Assembly: GCF_000002865.3 (NCBI RefSeq)
Contig: NW_001865039.1
Coordinates: forward strand, 194,645-258,644
Source of the DNA: Monosiga brevicollis MX1
Taxonomy: Eukaryota; Opisthokonta; Choanoflagellata; Craspedida; Salpingoecidae
Length of the DNA: 64,000 nt
Direction: 5' to 3'
The position numbers and the translations under genes are program-made. Positions 24,873-40,086 of this stretch are shown piece by piece. Every line of letters starts with the position of its first letter. Within the stretch, counting starts at the first letter, position 1. Under the pieces are notes generated by a model. That model was not told where the DNA came from. It saw only the letters and a list, made by a program, of their open reading frames with translations, and did no database searches.

Positions 24873-26270
24873 ATGCAGCTGACACGGTTCCTGATGGTGG
24901 TGGTGGTGGTGGTGCTGGCGGCGGCTGATGATGACTGGGACACGGGTCGTATGGTTCAGATGTGGCAGCATGCGAGCGGCCTGCACCAGCGCGGGCAGAT
25001 CGGTGATGCACTTGGGGTCAGTCGGGCGCCAAGTGTGCTGGTTTTGCGGCGTCTGGCAGCGCTCATGCTCGCTCTTTGTCTGCCGTGACCTGGTTAGGCG
25101 TATCGTGACTTTATCACGGCATATCCACGACAGATTCTGCCTGCATATACCAACATGGGCGCGCTGCTTATTCAGCAGGTAGGCGTTGAGGAGTTGCGCG
25201 CGCCGAGCACTGTTAATTTTGCCCGTAGCGCACCGGCCCTCATCTCGTCGTGCTTCGATGGCCGCCTGAACGCCTGCGCTGTGCAGGGGCAGTATGAGGA
25301 AGCGGAAAAGGTTTTTGTGAGTGGCATTCGTTATTTCCCTGATGAAGCCAGCCTGTACACCAATGCAGCCATTGCCGCCTCACAGCAGACAGACGCCAGT
25401 GCATGGCAGCGCGGCTTGGTTCATGGGCGGGAGGCTCTGCAGCGTCAGCCGGACGATAGCCGGACCCATCACGTTGTGGGGAATCTGCAGCAGCAGCTGG
25501 GCCGTGCCTCGCTAGCAGAACAACATTTTGCGCGGGCCGACAAAATCGCCTCTGGCCTGCCCCCGCGCCGCGCGGGACCCCCGCGCCCATCCTTTGACGC
25601 AGTGCTCGATGCAGCCGGGCCTGCCATGGAGGTGCACCTGCTTTCCCATGACCCATTCGTATTGGTTGTGGACAACTTTGTCAAGCCAGCCGAGGTAGCT
25701 TGGATTCGCAACAATGCAGCCCCAAAGCTGAGCGAATCCTTCACATATGCCGCGCACGATCAAAGCGTTCGTCAGAGCCAGACGGCTTGGCTCGGACCCC
25801 ACGAGCATTCAACCCTGACTGCCTTGGAGAACCGATTGCTAGCCTTGCTCGGCCTACGCTTTGTTGATGTGGCGCATGCAGAGCTCCAAGTTGTCCAATA
25901 CGAGCAGGGCGGCTACTATCGCTCCCACCTGGACACCTCGTCTTGGCACCCCCGTGACATTACCGCGCTCTATTATCTCACCACGGTACAGACTGGTGGG
26001 GGCACGGCCTTTCAGAACGTCTCAGCGGAGATGGGTGATCTATTGGATAGCACCCGCAAGCAACCCTGTTTCGACTCGACGCACCATGCCGAGGCCAGCG
26101 AGCCTCAAGACCACGGGGCCATCGTGCCTGCGGTGGCTGGCCGGGCCGTCATCTTTTACAATACACGCAAAGATGGGCAGATGGACACCGCTGCATATCA
26201 TGCTGGGTGTCAGATCATCAAAGGCGAGAAATGGATCGCCAATCATTGGCTGACACTTCGGCATGCCTGA
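24873..26270 (+). CDS. Prolyl 4-hydroxylase alpha-like 2-oxoglutarate/Fe(II) oxygenase with TPR repeats
   Basis: Exons 24873-25016, 25098-25178 and 25287-26270 join in phase to 402 residues. Residues 1-18 are a signal peptide whose core is six valines encoded by a (GTG)6 tract. Residues about 25-160 form TPR-like helices (ASGLHQRGQIGDALG, AYRDFITAYPRQ, GQYEEAEKVFVSGIRYFPDE). The C-terminal oxygenase has iron ligands His289 and Asp291 (SHLD), distal His380 (YHAGCQ) and the 2-oxoglutarate-binding Lys390 (KGEKW), ten residues after the distal His as in collagen prolyl hydroxylases. All catalytic residues are present. It would act in the ER lumen on proline of secreted proteins. The architecture matches the C-P4H alpha subunit and P4H-TM family in outline, but the protein is shorter than the animal alpha subunit. 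It is divergent from the PDZ gene with a 278-base gap. Confidence 0.88.
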
Positions 26271-26412
26271 GGCGGTGTGGGCACGTTCGCGCCTTGTGCC
26301 ATCCTTGTTCAAGCACACCCACGCGATCACAGGAGGTGGTTGCTCACCCGATATAGGATACAATTTTTTTAATTAATTGAGGCATGGAATTCTAAACTCT
26401 TGGCGCGTTCTG

Positions 26413-28319
26413 CTATACAGACGCCGTGGTGCGCGTTGTCTGTGTTTGTGGCAGGTACTGCTGAATGGTGTTAAAGAGGAGATCGCTGAAAAACTCTGGC
26501 TTTTCCATGATGGCAAAGTGGCTCATCCCCGGCAAGAGCTGCCATGACGTGCCAGTGTTTCAGGAGACACAAGTTGGCAAGGTGAGAGAAACCGACACGG
26601 CGTGCCTTGCCCATAGGGCTTCTTGAAGCGAGCGAGGTTGAAACTCCCCCAATCCCTCAAAAAAGGTTCCTGGCAGCAGCGCGAGCTTGCCTGAAGAGAG
26701 CCGTGTCGCAATTTTTGCACCGCTTCTGTGTAAAAGTCTTTGGTAGACTGGAAGACGGAGAGGCGGATGGGGTGATGCTCAGCCATGAAAATGTCCACTT
26801 TGGCCGTGATGTCAGGGAGATACTGCCACATGTCCTGATAGCCTGTTGGAGTGATATGGGTTGTGGGCCAGGCAGTGAGGAATCAGATTTGTTGTCAAAG
26901 GGTGGCCCAAAGGGCTCGGATACGAGCTCACCTCGATAGATATAGCCCTCAAACTCGGGGTGACAAGCCAGCCGCACTGTGCCATCAGGCATGTCCACAA
27001 AGCCCTCTAAGAGCAGGGCAGGCAAGGAGTCCACGGAAGGAGGGTCAGATGGGACTGGACAAAAAGCATCAAACGTAGAAACAGGGTCGAGGCTCTTGCA
27101 CCATTTGACCATTGGGTATGTGCGCTTTCAATCGCACCTTGAAAGTATGCCGCTAGACAGTCGCGATCAAACCGACTAAAAGCCCGTCGTGTATGCAGGT
27201 ATTTTTCTGCAGCCTCCCGATCTGCAAACTCCGACCTACCGATGCACCAAAGACGGCGACCACCGTTGTCACGGGAGGGCGATGGGTTCAGCGCTTGCGC
27301 ACAGCTTTTGAGCCAGTATGGCTTCAAGTTTGAAGGCCATCGCTCTGGTAGTCCTCTTCTGCCCGATCTCCCTGTCTTGGCAGCCCTGCCCACAGGTGCG
27401 CCAGTGCGTACCGCCGGTTCCGGGTGAGTTTGTAAAGCGTGTTGAAAGAGCTGTTGTAGATGATACTGAGCAAAAAGCTGGGGCGTAGGATAATGGGCTC
27501 AACTAGCAGGAGCTGCAGCGGGTTGAGTACGATGTCTGTGAGGACGATGCACAGGCTGACACAGCACCGTCACTGCGCTGGGCTGTCCACACGCACGTAC
27601 GTGATCAAAAAAATTGGGAAGCGTAGAGGCGGTCCGGCTGAGGACGGCACCACCCATGCTGTGCCCTAGACCAATGACAACATCAAAGTGCTGGCGCAGC
27701 TCCTGGGCCCAGGCCTCTGCATCGGCGGGGGTAGTGGCGCCGGACCCGTGCATCTGGCCGTGCAAGCCTTGCAGCTCACGCACAAGATCATCGTGGCCAA
27801 AATCAGGCCAGCGCATTGCGTCCTGTCAAGCCCAGTAGCATGAGATGATTCAGACGATTTGGAGGCCAATTTCAAGCGCCATGGGCGCAGCATTGAGGCT
27901 CAGCAGAGCGTTTTGTAGCTGGCACTCTAGAAACCCGCACGGTTACGGCAACGGCAACGGCAGTGGCGCGAGCACCCGCACCTGTGCCTTGAGGCTAAAG
28001 TCTGACTTGGAGCCATGGCCCAGAAAGTCGGGGGCCGCCACCACCAGCTCAACAGGCTCACCCAATGAGACGGTCGCCGAGCCTGCCGTTGCCGAGCCAG
28101 CGCCTGCTGGCACCTGCCGGATTCTCCAAAGCAACATGTGAGTGCAGCTGCGAGCGCACCGCGAGTTGCGGTCCGCACAGCTGGCAGCCAAAGACACATA
28201 CACACCTGTGGCGTCGGATTGGCCAGTCGAGCCCTCAAACTCGCCAACGTGGGGTTGAAGGTCCCCCTTGAAAACCCAGCGGCATGGGTCGCCACCACCA
28301 ACACCCGACGCGTCGCCAT
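26413..28319 (-). CDS. Alpha/beta hydrolase
   Basis: Eight exons in plus coordinates: 28206-28319, 27982-28113, 27597-27822, 27412-27535, 27138-27358, 26932-27006, 26691-26842, 26413-26538. They join in phase to 389 residues. The fold shows the oxyanion region (VVATHAAGFSRGTF), a strand ending PDFLGHGSKSDF, the nucleophile elbow GLGHSMGG with Ser137, and the histidine loop LLPGMSHFAIMEKPEFF with His355. The acid is probably in the strand before FMAEHHP. The segment VEPIILRP resembles hydrolases of the large class that includes bacterial and fungal carboxylesterases. There is no signal peptide. The substrate is unknown. The intron between the seventh and eighth coding exons starts with GCAAGC, so it is GC-AG. 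The join around 27358-27412 is a 53-base intron chosen among alternatives. Confidence 0.8.
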
Positions 28320-28363
28320 TCTGCTCTTGTCACTCGACATCAAGCAAATGAATTGCAACACCT

Positions 28364-28364
28364 G

Positions 28365-28430
<66 letters not shown>
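28364..28430. repeat. (CT)n microsatellite
   Basis: Nearly pure CT repeat of about 67 bases just upstream of the hydrolase start, in the gap before the divergent VPS26C gene. It may lie in the shared promoter. Confidence 0.93.
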
Positions 28431-28431
<1 letters not shown>

Positions 28432-28799
28432 GCTCTATCTCTCTGTTTGTGTGTATACGACAGAAAAAGAGGAAAAGTGGGCTTTAATGTCAGATTAAAA
28501 ACAGGTGAGACCTTATCACACTTTGAGACGTGGAGGAGGATCTGAAAGACGAGAAAGGAAACGGCAGCGCGAAGACGACCTGGAGCCTGGACCTGTCTGG
28601 ACCAGTGCGAGGGCTAGATCTCGTTGGCAGTAGTGGTTGGCGGCGATTGACTCACGTTCAGTCAGTCACGGTGTCGTCGCGCTTTCTGCTCCTCTGACTT
28701 GGGCCCGGGGCCGTCCGCGAGCTGGCATGTTGCTTGGGCAAAAGCTCATTCGTCTGTAACGATCTTGGAACGGGTTGACCCCGATACCACACCTGCTAG
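28431..28799. other. Promoter and unresolved first exon of VPS26C
   Basis: The first recognised VPS26C exon starts in phase 0 at 28800, so a short upstream coding exon must exist. An ATG at 28730 (MLLGQKLI) is nearby but leaves only a 40-odd-base intron in the wrong phase, so I could not assign the start. Confidence 0.4.
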
Positions 28800-30510
28800 G
28801 AAACTGTGCGCGGAGCCGTCGTAGTGGACAGCAAAGATGGCTTGAACCACCAAGGCATCGTCATGTCCGTTGAAGGCTCGGTCAGGTATGTATTTTGCCA
28901 TCCCAGGCCACAGCAGGCAGACAGTGACACAATTTGATCCCGACCAGCCGCTCCATGGCTCTGCCTATCCGTAGCTCTTGCTCATCTGCCATCTGCCATG
29001 CCTGCTCAATCTTCACGCTGCCAGCCTCCAGCTCAGTGCAAAGAACCAGGGTGTGTTTGAGGCGTTTTACAACTCGATCAAGCCCATTCCGGTGAGCACC
29101 CTTGTTTGCAATCCTTCGAATCAATGGCTCGCCGTCTACGACCTCAACTCAGCTCATCCGACACCGCTTCTGGCATCTCATTCCTAGCTTATCAACCTGC
29201 GTTTTGAGATGCAAGCCGCGCAAAAGCTCCCGGGCGGTACGCCCTTGCCAAAGCAACAATTTGTGATCCACTGGATTCTGCCCTCCCTTTGGACCAATCC
29301 TGCCTTTGTCCGCCTCACGCCACACGCACCGCGTGCCGCCCTAGGTCAAACACAACTGCCCTTTGAGATCCCGCTCAAGCCCAAGAATGGCCAAGAGCTC
29401 TATGAAACCTACCACGGTGTTTTTGTGAACATCCAGGTCGGTCCCAGCCGAGCTTTTGATCCTACAAAGTCCTTTCTCGTGGTGCTTCACACCCTCCGCC
29501 TCTCACCCTGACCTTCCTCTGCAGTACTCGCTGCGAGTCGATGTGAAGCGCTCCGCTTTTAGCAAGGATCTTTCCAAAGCCATCGAGTTTTTGGTCCAAG
29601 CCGATGTCCCCGAGGAACCCGCCCGCCCGGTATGCTTGGCTTCAAAAAAATAAAAATTTTCAGCCTCATGTTACAGGATAGACGCAAACCGGGCCTTGCC
29701 TCGGGCTGGCTCCACTCACCCATCGCCATGCTCGACTTTGGGCAGGTCAACTTCACCATCAGCCCGGCCTCGCTGGAAAACGTGGGCAACCGCTCCTCGG
29801 TCCCTGATTTTCTGATCGAAGGCCGCCTTGCCTCGACTGCCTTTCACATTGATCAGCCTCTGGCTGGAGAGGTTGGTCGCGCCCCAGCCAGCCCCGACAA
29901 CAGGCGTTTGGCCTGTGCTGCCACTCATCACCAACCTTACCAACGCCCACTCTTAGCTGCGAGTTACACACTGCGCTGAGCCAATCAAATCCATCGAGCT
30001 GCAGTTGGTCCGCGTTGAGACCTGCGGCTGTCGTGAGGGCTATGCAAAAGACCGTACGTCCCTAGCCCTCTGTCCGCGTCAATTTCTCGAGGCGCCCACC
30101 TCTCACACTCCACTTGTTCATGAGTAGCTACGGAGATTCAGAACATCCAGATTGCCGAGGGTGACGTGCAGCGCGATGTCGCCATCCCCATTCACATGAT
30201 CTTTCCACGCCTGTTCACCTGTCCCACCTTGATCACGGACAACTTCAAAGTCGGTACGTCAAATCAATCCAGTTTTTGTTTTTATTTTTAGCGTGCACAG
30301 TCGTCGTGCACAGCCTTTGCTCCGTGTTGCCCGCACAAGCAAAACGCATCTCGCGCCCTAGCCGTTGATTGTGTTTTCATTCGTTTTGCGTCCCGGTCTG
30401 CAGAGTTTGAGCTGAACGTAGTAACGGTCTTGCAACGAGGCGAGCTCATCACGGAAAACTTTCCCCTCAAGCTCCTGCGATGGCAACTGCCCGAAGCCGT
30501 CCTGGACTAG
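28800..30510 (+). CDS. VPS26C: VPS26C (DSCR3), Retriever complex arrestin-fold subunit
   Basis: Exons 28800-28885, 29025-29091, 29188-29236, 29345-29436, 29525-29629, 29677-29871, 29957-30053, 30128-30253 and 30404-30510 join in phase. The N-terminal exon (about 20 residues) is not found. Strong matches to animal VPS26C: VVVDSKDGLNHQGIVMSVEG, LSAKNQGVFEAFYNSIKPI, ELYETYHGVFVNIQYSLR, IELQLVRVETCGCREGYAKD, TEIQNIQIAEGDVQRD, MIFPRLFTCPTLIT, and the end ELITENFPLKLLRW. VPS26C joins VPS35L and VPS29 in the Retriever complex, which recycles membrane cargo from endosomes. An insert SGWLHSPIAMLDF in the sixth listed exon is longer than in human. The gene converges on HIP1, whose stop lies about 310 bases downstream. 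Confidence 0.92.
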
Positions 30511-30820
30511 CTAGGCATCTTTCCTCCACCATCTTTTTCGTGCTCTGGCCCGAGTCTCGCTTGTTGTGCATGGAACAGGCCGCCTTTCTGGCCTTGGCGC
30601 TTGATAAGAAGTGATTGATTGATTAACTGTATCCAGCTAGGTCAAGTCGAGTCAAACAACAGCAACAGCAGGTCGCTCATCAACCAGTGGCTGCACCTGT
30701 CGGTGGCAATGGAAGTCGCTCAAAAGGAAAAAAAGAGAGAAAACAAGCGCGCGCATCCACACACACACATACACAAAAGAAGTGCCGCACGGCGGCCATT
30801 CTGAAACACAACCACGGAAT

Positions 30821-35610
<4,790 letters not shown>

Positions 35611-37054
35611 GGTGACGGTGATACCGCGTGGCAGGCGTTAATGCCGTGAATCACGCTGCAAAAGGCCCGCAGCTTGGTGGAGTTGTTGGACAAGGGGAGC
35701 AGAAGCACACGCACACAGAGAGCGGCTAGGATTGGAGCCCTGCAGTAGGAAGGCGCTTGATGAGATCGTGGCAGAAGAAAAAAAAAAGGTTGGATATAGA
35801 TGAGGTGTAGATGAAGCCACGTTCATGCATATGGATGAGGCGCAATGTGCAGTGGCGGGAGGGGCAGGAAAAAATGATCTCGGGGTGCCTCAAGTTGCGG
35901 GGATGGGGCGAGACGGGGGAGGCCAAAAAAAAAAAAAAAAAAGGTTCTTGGCTCGTGAGGGAGGACTTTTGTTTTTGTGTGTAAGTTGAGGTCTGGATCA
36001 TGAGTGAGGATGGTGAATCGGGTAGCACTGGCGGCGACGAACGCGAGTGGGTGGTGGGCCCGACATGAGCAAGCGCGGCAACGTGGAAACGGGTTTGGGG
36101 CAAAGGAGGCGGTCTCTGCGTCTGACTGCGTGGTCCGTGTGTGGTGATGAGATTGGGACGCGGGCATACCAGTTGTCAGCCGTTGCGCTGCAAAGCTCGC
36201 GCCACAGGGAGAGAGCGAGAGAGCGAGAGAGGGGGTGCGGGTGATGAAGAGCGAGCGAGCCGGAGAGAAATCGGTCCGAAGAAAAATAAGATGGGTAGGT
36301 CGCGCGTGCGAGGTCTTGTCTTGGAACCCCAGCGCTCGCGCAGTGAATTCCTTGCCTCCACGAAACGATCTGGGAGGGATACTGTCGCCAACAGCAGGTG
36401 TGTGAGCTGCGGGTGTGTGCACGGGCAACACACACAGACACACACACACACACGGAAGCTGATGGAAACGATGTCGTCATCTTGACCATGTCAACAACAA
36501 CAACACACGCACTTCGTTTTGGACAGTAAGACGAATAAAGGGAGGTCAACAGTCAACAAGCGACCGGTTGGACTGTTGCCTTTCGTGTATCACTGGTGTG
36601 TTGGAGCAGCACAATGAGCATGTTCTTCCCCCTAAGGCAGTGGTGTTCTTTGTGTCCGGGTGCCGCTGCCCTTTCGCAGAGAAGGCCGGAGGGAACGGTG
36701 CCGCTGCCCTTTGGGGTTTGTCCGCAGTCCTGGTCTTTGAAAGGGCCATCACGCATGTGCACTAGTCTCATATTGTCCTGCACCAACTTTGCTTTATGGG
36801 GTCTTGAAAACAACGATAAGATCGATTTTATATGCGAAAACTCAGCTCGGGTGCATCTGCAAGCGGCATTTGGCACAGGTAGCGCCATATTTGTCAGACA
36901 AATGTTCCGGGGTCGGCGTCACTGCCTTCGTTCCAAGTCATTGAACATGGGGCGGCGACCAAAATGGACTCGGCAACTCGGATCAGATGGATAATTAGAT
37001 CGGATGGATGATTGACATGATGTGAATTGATCATAGCATGGGAACTTGCAGCCC
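35611..37054. other. Upstream region of HIP1 and 3' flank of membrane-protein gene
   Basis: About 1.4 kb between two minus-strand genes. It holds A/T homopolymers (35779, 35926-35942), a GAGAGCGAGA-type purine patch near 36210 and short CA repeats near 36430. Open frames here have no domain, signal peptide or splice logic. It probably contains the HIP1 promoter and 5' UTR. Confidence 0.5.
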
Positions 37055-38236
37055 TCAGGCTTCAGAGGCGGACCTATCGGCCTCGGAAGCACTGGATCCT
37101 GAGCCACAGAGGCTTCGAGCTGCAGACGTGAGGACGCACCAGAACACGTAAAGGAGGCCAGGCACGTAAAAGACGAGGCCGGCAATGATGCAGTTCGAGG
37201 CAACGTAGACGCGCTTGTAGGTCCCCGCACAAATGTAGTACTCGCCGTCATCTGTCGGGGCGGGGCCTGTCTCCAAGTTGAATTTCTGCAGCTGCGTTAA
37301 GACCAGGATTGAAAAGGTCGCGACCAGGGCCCCGAGGATCAGGGCCAATAACGGAAAGAAGGCGCCGATCAGCCACGACCCCAGGCTGTGGTATGGTGAA
37401 GTGTTGTCTCCGGAGAGCACGGTCAAAGAAATGATCAAGGACACAATGCCAAAGACCGACAAGATGCTGGTCGTGGTGGTGTAATAGCTCGACTGCTTGG
37501 CCGTGTCCTGGTTAACTTTGCACATCCACGACTTGTAGCCCAGGGGATGCTTGCGCCGCTCGCTGGTGGAAAAAGAGCGACGCGCCCGTGTAGCGCCCGT
37601 GTTCTCCGAGGCACCGTTGTCCATGAGCCAAAAGTCTCGTCGCTCATCTTGGTCGGCCTCGTCGTCATCTGGAAGGGTAAAGCGCGCTTTGTGGCCCTGC
37701 TTACGATAGGCTTCGCAGTCACGCATAGGGTTGTTGAAGCCGCTGTAAACGCCCCATGCGTTGGAGAGAAGATAGAATTGACGCTCCATCAACCGCCAGT
37801 CGCCAGGGCGGTGATAACAGCTGTATCCGTTGGCCAGTGTGCCGTTGAGATCGAGGCTACTGGTACGCTCAAATTCGCGCGAGAAAAGGCCCACTGTCAG
37901 CAGAATGAGGGCCAAGATGGCAGCAAAGGCGAGAAAGAAGGCGCCGTTTTCCTTCAAACAAGATTCTTCACTGATCTCATCGGCAGTGGGTCCTTCTGTG
38001 GGTGAGACCACCAGCTGCTGGGGTGCAGGGGCAGGCGGCGGTGGTGGTGCAGGCGGTGCAGCAGATGCATACCCCGACCCGGGTGCAAGGAAGGCTTCGG
38101 GCGCGGGTGCAGCTAGGGGAGTCGGTGGCGCCTCGTATACCCCCGACCGCGAGCTTTCAAGCGAGGAATCCAGCAGCGCTGTATGCCCGCTCTCAGAAAC
38201 TACATCCGCATATGCGGGGGGCGGCGGATCTTCCAT
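37055..38236 (-). CDS. Four-span membrane protein with proline-rich, PPxY-bearing N-terminus
   Basis: Single-exon gene of 393 residues; the ATG at 38236 is the first Met. Residues 3-9 (DPPPPAY) contain a PPAY motif, the PPxY consensus bound by WW domains of NEDD4-type ubiquitin ligases. A Pro/Ala-rich stretch follows (about 35-75). Membrane segments are near 102-120 (FFLAFAAILALILLTVGLF), 255-272 (LSVFGIVSLIISLTVL), 288-316 (WLIGAFFPLLALILGALVATF) and 355-375 (CIIAGLVFYVPGLLYVFWCVL). The long loop between spans 1 and 2 carries an NGT sequon and cysteines, so it is likely outside or lumenal. I do not recognise the family. A membrane adaptor that recruits a ubiquitin ligase would fit, but that is inference. 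Confidence 0.75.
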   Translation of the reverse strand: MEDPPPPAYADVVSESGHTALLDSSLESSRSGVYEAPPTPLAAPAPEAFLAPGSGYASAAPPAPPPPPAPAPQQLVVSPTEGPTADEISEESCLKENGAFFLAFAAILALILLTVGLFSREFERTSSLDLNGTLANGYSCYHRPGDWRLMERQFYLLSNAWGVYSGFNNPMRDCEAYRKQGHKARFTLPDDDEADQDERRDFWLMDNGASENTGATRARRSFSTSERRKHPLGYKSWMCKVNQDTAKQSSYYTTTTSILSVFGIVSLIISLTVLSGDNTSPYHSLGSWLIGAFFPLLALILGALVATFSILVLTQLQKFNLETGPAPTDDGEYYICAGTYKRVYVASNCIIAGLVFYVPGLLYVFWCVLTSAARSLCGSGSSASEADRSASEA

Positions 38237-38695
38237 GATGAAAGGTGATGCGCCGCACTACGATGTCGCTCGATGGAGGGGATGGCGCTGAGCAAAGATC
38301 TACATGGAGAAGTGATTGGCACACGAAGCATGAGAATGAAACGTGCTCGCAGGCCACGACATTCCTCTGAGCACAGACATCGACCTGGCACAAGGCACAA
38401 CAATCAATCGAGAAGTGCAAGCTTCTCAACTGCTTCCTAACAACACACACACACGCATCCTTCACCCTCTGATGCACTGTCGTCCAAAGGCATTCCATCA
38501 ACTGTTCGACCCTGTACGCGAGTCCCCGAACCTGGTAACCTTACCAGCACAATCAAGACGCAACAAGTGCCAAAAGCGAGAGAGCGAGAGAGCGAGAGGG
38601 AGAGGGAGGGGGAGGGAGAGTCAGGGCGAGGGAGGACACGATGATGAGTTGGGCTGTCACCAAAAAGCATACCCAACGCTGACAAATAAGCAAAC

Positions 38696-38731
<36 letters not shown>

Positions 38732-39044
38732 TGACAATAATATACTTTAGAGGGTGTGAATTGATTTTATGTCTAGAAGAAGCGCACAAGAGGCGCTGGT
38801 CTGCCCAGAAGAATGTCCCAGTCAACCATATCAGACACACGGGCACCCCAGACGTGACGAGCATGCGCAAACGCAACGGTAGAGACAGCACAGCACGAAA
38901 GAACACAAGAACAGTAGATGAAAAAAGTTGGGTCGAGACAGCGCCGCGGCTCGCCGGGCCTGCTCAAGGAGGCAATGAAGCTGGGTGGAATTTTTTTTAT
39001 AAAACACAAGTGCCAAAAGCTTAAAAGAGACTTGTGTCTCAGAC
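38237..39044. other. Spacer with GA- and GT-repeats
   Basis: About 800 bases. It holds a GAGAGCGAGAGGGAGAGGG purine stretch near 38577-38625 and a (GT)n run at 38699-38729. No coding exon is supported. It should include the promoter of the four-span protein and the 3' UTR of the next minus-strand gene. Confidence 0.5.
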
Positions 39045-39666
39045 CTATGCCGAGGGTGGCGGGGGAATTCGTTGACCTTCAAGCTTCATAAAGTAGAACT
39101 TGCCCGAGACATCGTCAAGACCATATTGCAATCGCTCGCGACTGGCCTTGGTCACCACATACACCTAAACACATGGGGTAGCAGGCAAAGACCAAGCGTC
39201 AGAGTCAAGCACCTCCGCGACCGACGGGCGGCAAAAAGCCGACGCAAACGACGCCAGGGTTTGATGCGACAAACCTCCTGCATCTCAAACCCGTGCTTGC
39301 AGACCACCTTGTAGCCATGATCGTGTGCACCGGCAATCTTCATGGTCAACATGCGATGCATCTTCTTGGAATGCCGGGCTGGTCCCGGAATGAGGCGCTG
39401 TCACCGCGGCGTGGGCCCCCAAGCCAAGGGAAGTGAGCCAAATATGCAGAAATTATTGTCTGTTGAAGCGCGCTACCAGTGCACCTTCACCCTTTAAAAA
39501 AAAAAAAAAGGGAGGGGGGGAGGCAGATTGGCACCCATCAGAAGAGACGCAGACTGTCACTTACATCAATGACCTGACCATGACGCGTGGCCAGCTGGTT
39601 GAGCGCGTTCCGCAAGCCTGGCAGGCTCTTGGCCGTCTGGACCACTCGGAAAACCTTTTCCGCCAT
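39045..39666 (-). CDS. Small conserved-looking orphan protein
   Basis: Three exons in plus coordinates: 39565-39666, 39275-39397, 39045-39164. They are all phase 0, join without stop and give 114 residues. The first Met sits at 39666. The N-terminus MAEKVFRVVQTAKSLPG looks amphipathic and basic. A histidine- and lysine-rich centre follows (ARHSKKMHRMLTMKIAGAH, YKVVCKHGFEM), and the protein ends KLEGQRIPPPPSA. The splice sites are good (GTAAGT, GTTTGT) and codon use resembles its neighbours, so it is probably a real gene. The size and charge would suit a mitochondrial or ribosomal component, but I see no motif that proves it. Function unknown. Confidence 0.65.
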
Positions 39667-39835
39667 GTTGCCTGCTATCTATACAAACCCCAAGTGCATG
39701 GGCCCCCGTGAGCTCACTCAATAACACACAAATAACACACACCATCAAGCGGCACGCTGACAACCCCACAAACACCCCTGCCTCGTCTTTGATCAAGACG
39801 ACGATGCCTTCAAAGAGACCGCTGCCCGAGCCGGC

Positions 39836-39868
<33 letters not shown>

Positions 39869-39998
39869 ACTCACTTGATGGAATAAGAGAAAGTGTGTCA
39901 GAGTTCACACGTTTCAATACTTTCCCCCATGCGAGAAGAAGATCAGCTCACTGCATTCGTCTACTGAATTTCTTATTGCACAATCGATGTCAGGTGTT

Positions 39999-40036
<38 letters not shown>

Positions 40037-40086
40037 CATTTTCATTTTGACAGGGTCATCGAACGGATTGTTGAACATCAAACAAG
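39667..40086. promoter_or_regulatory. Probable bidirectional promoter with CA and poly-T tracts
   Basis: 420 bases between divergent starts. It contains (CA)n at about 39838-39866 and a 37-base T run at 40000-40036 immediately upstream of the FOXRED1 start. No coding exon is supported. Confidence 0.45.

Noticed and set aside
25003-25016. Donor GTGATG at 25003 for the first exon of the prolyl hydroxylase
   Set aside because: It gives the wrong phase for the next TPR exon; GTCAGT at 25017 joins in phase.
35823-36549. Long minus-strand frames of 180-210 codons upstream of HIP1
   Set aside because: Low complexity, non-ATG starts in part, homopolymer Phe run from a poly-A tract, and no domain or splice support.
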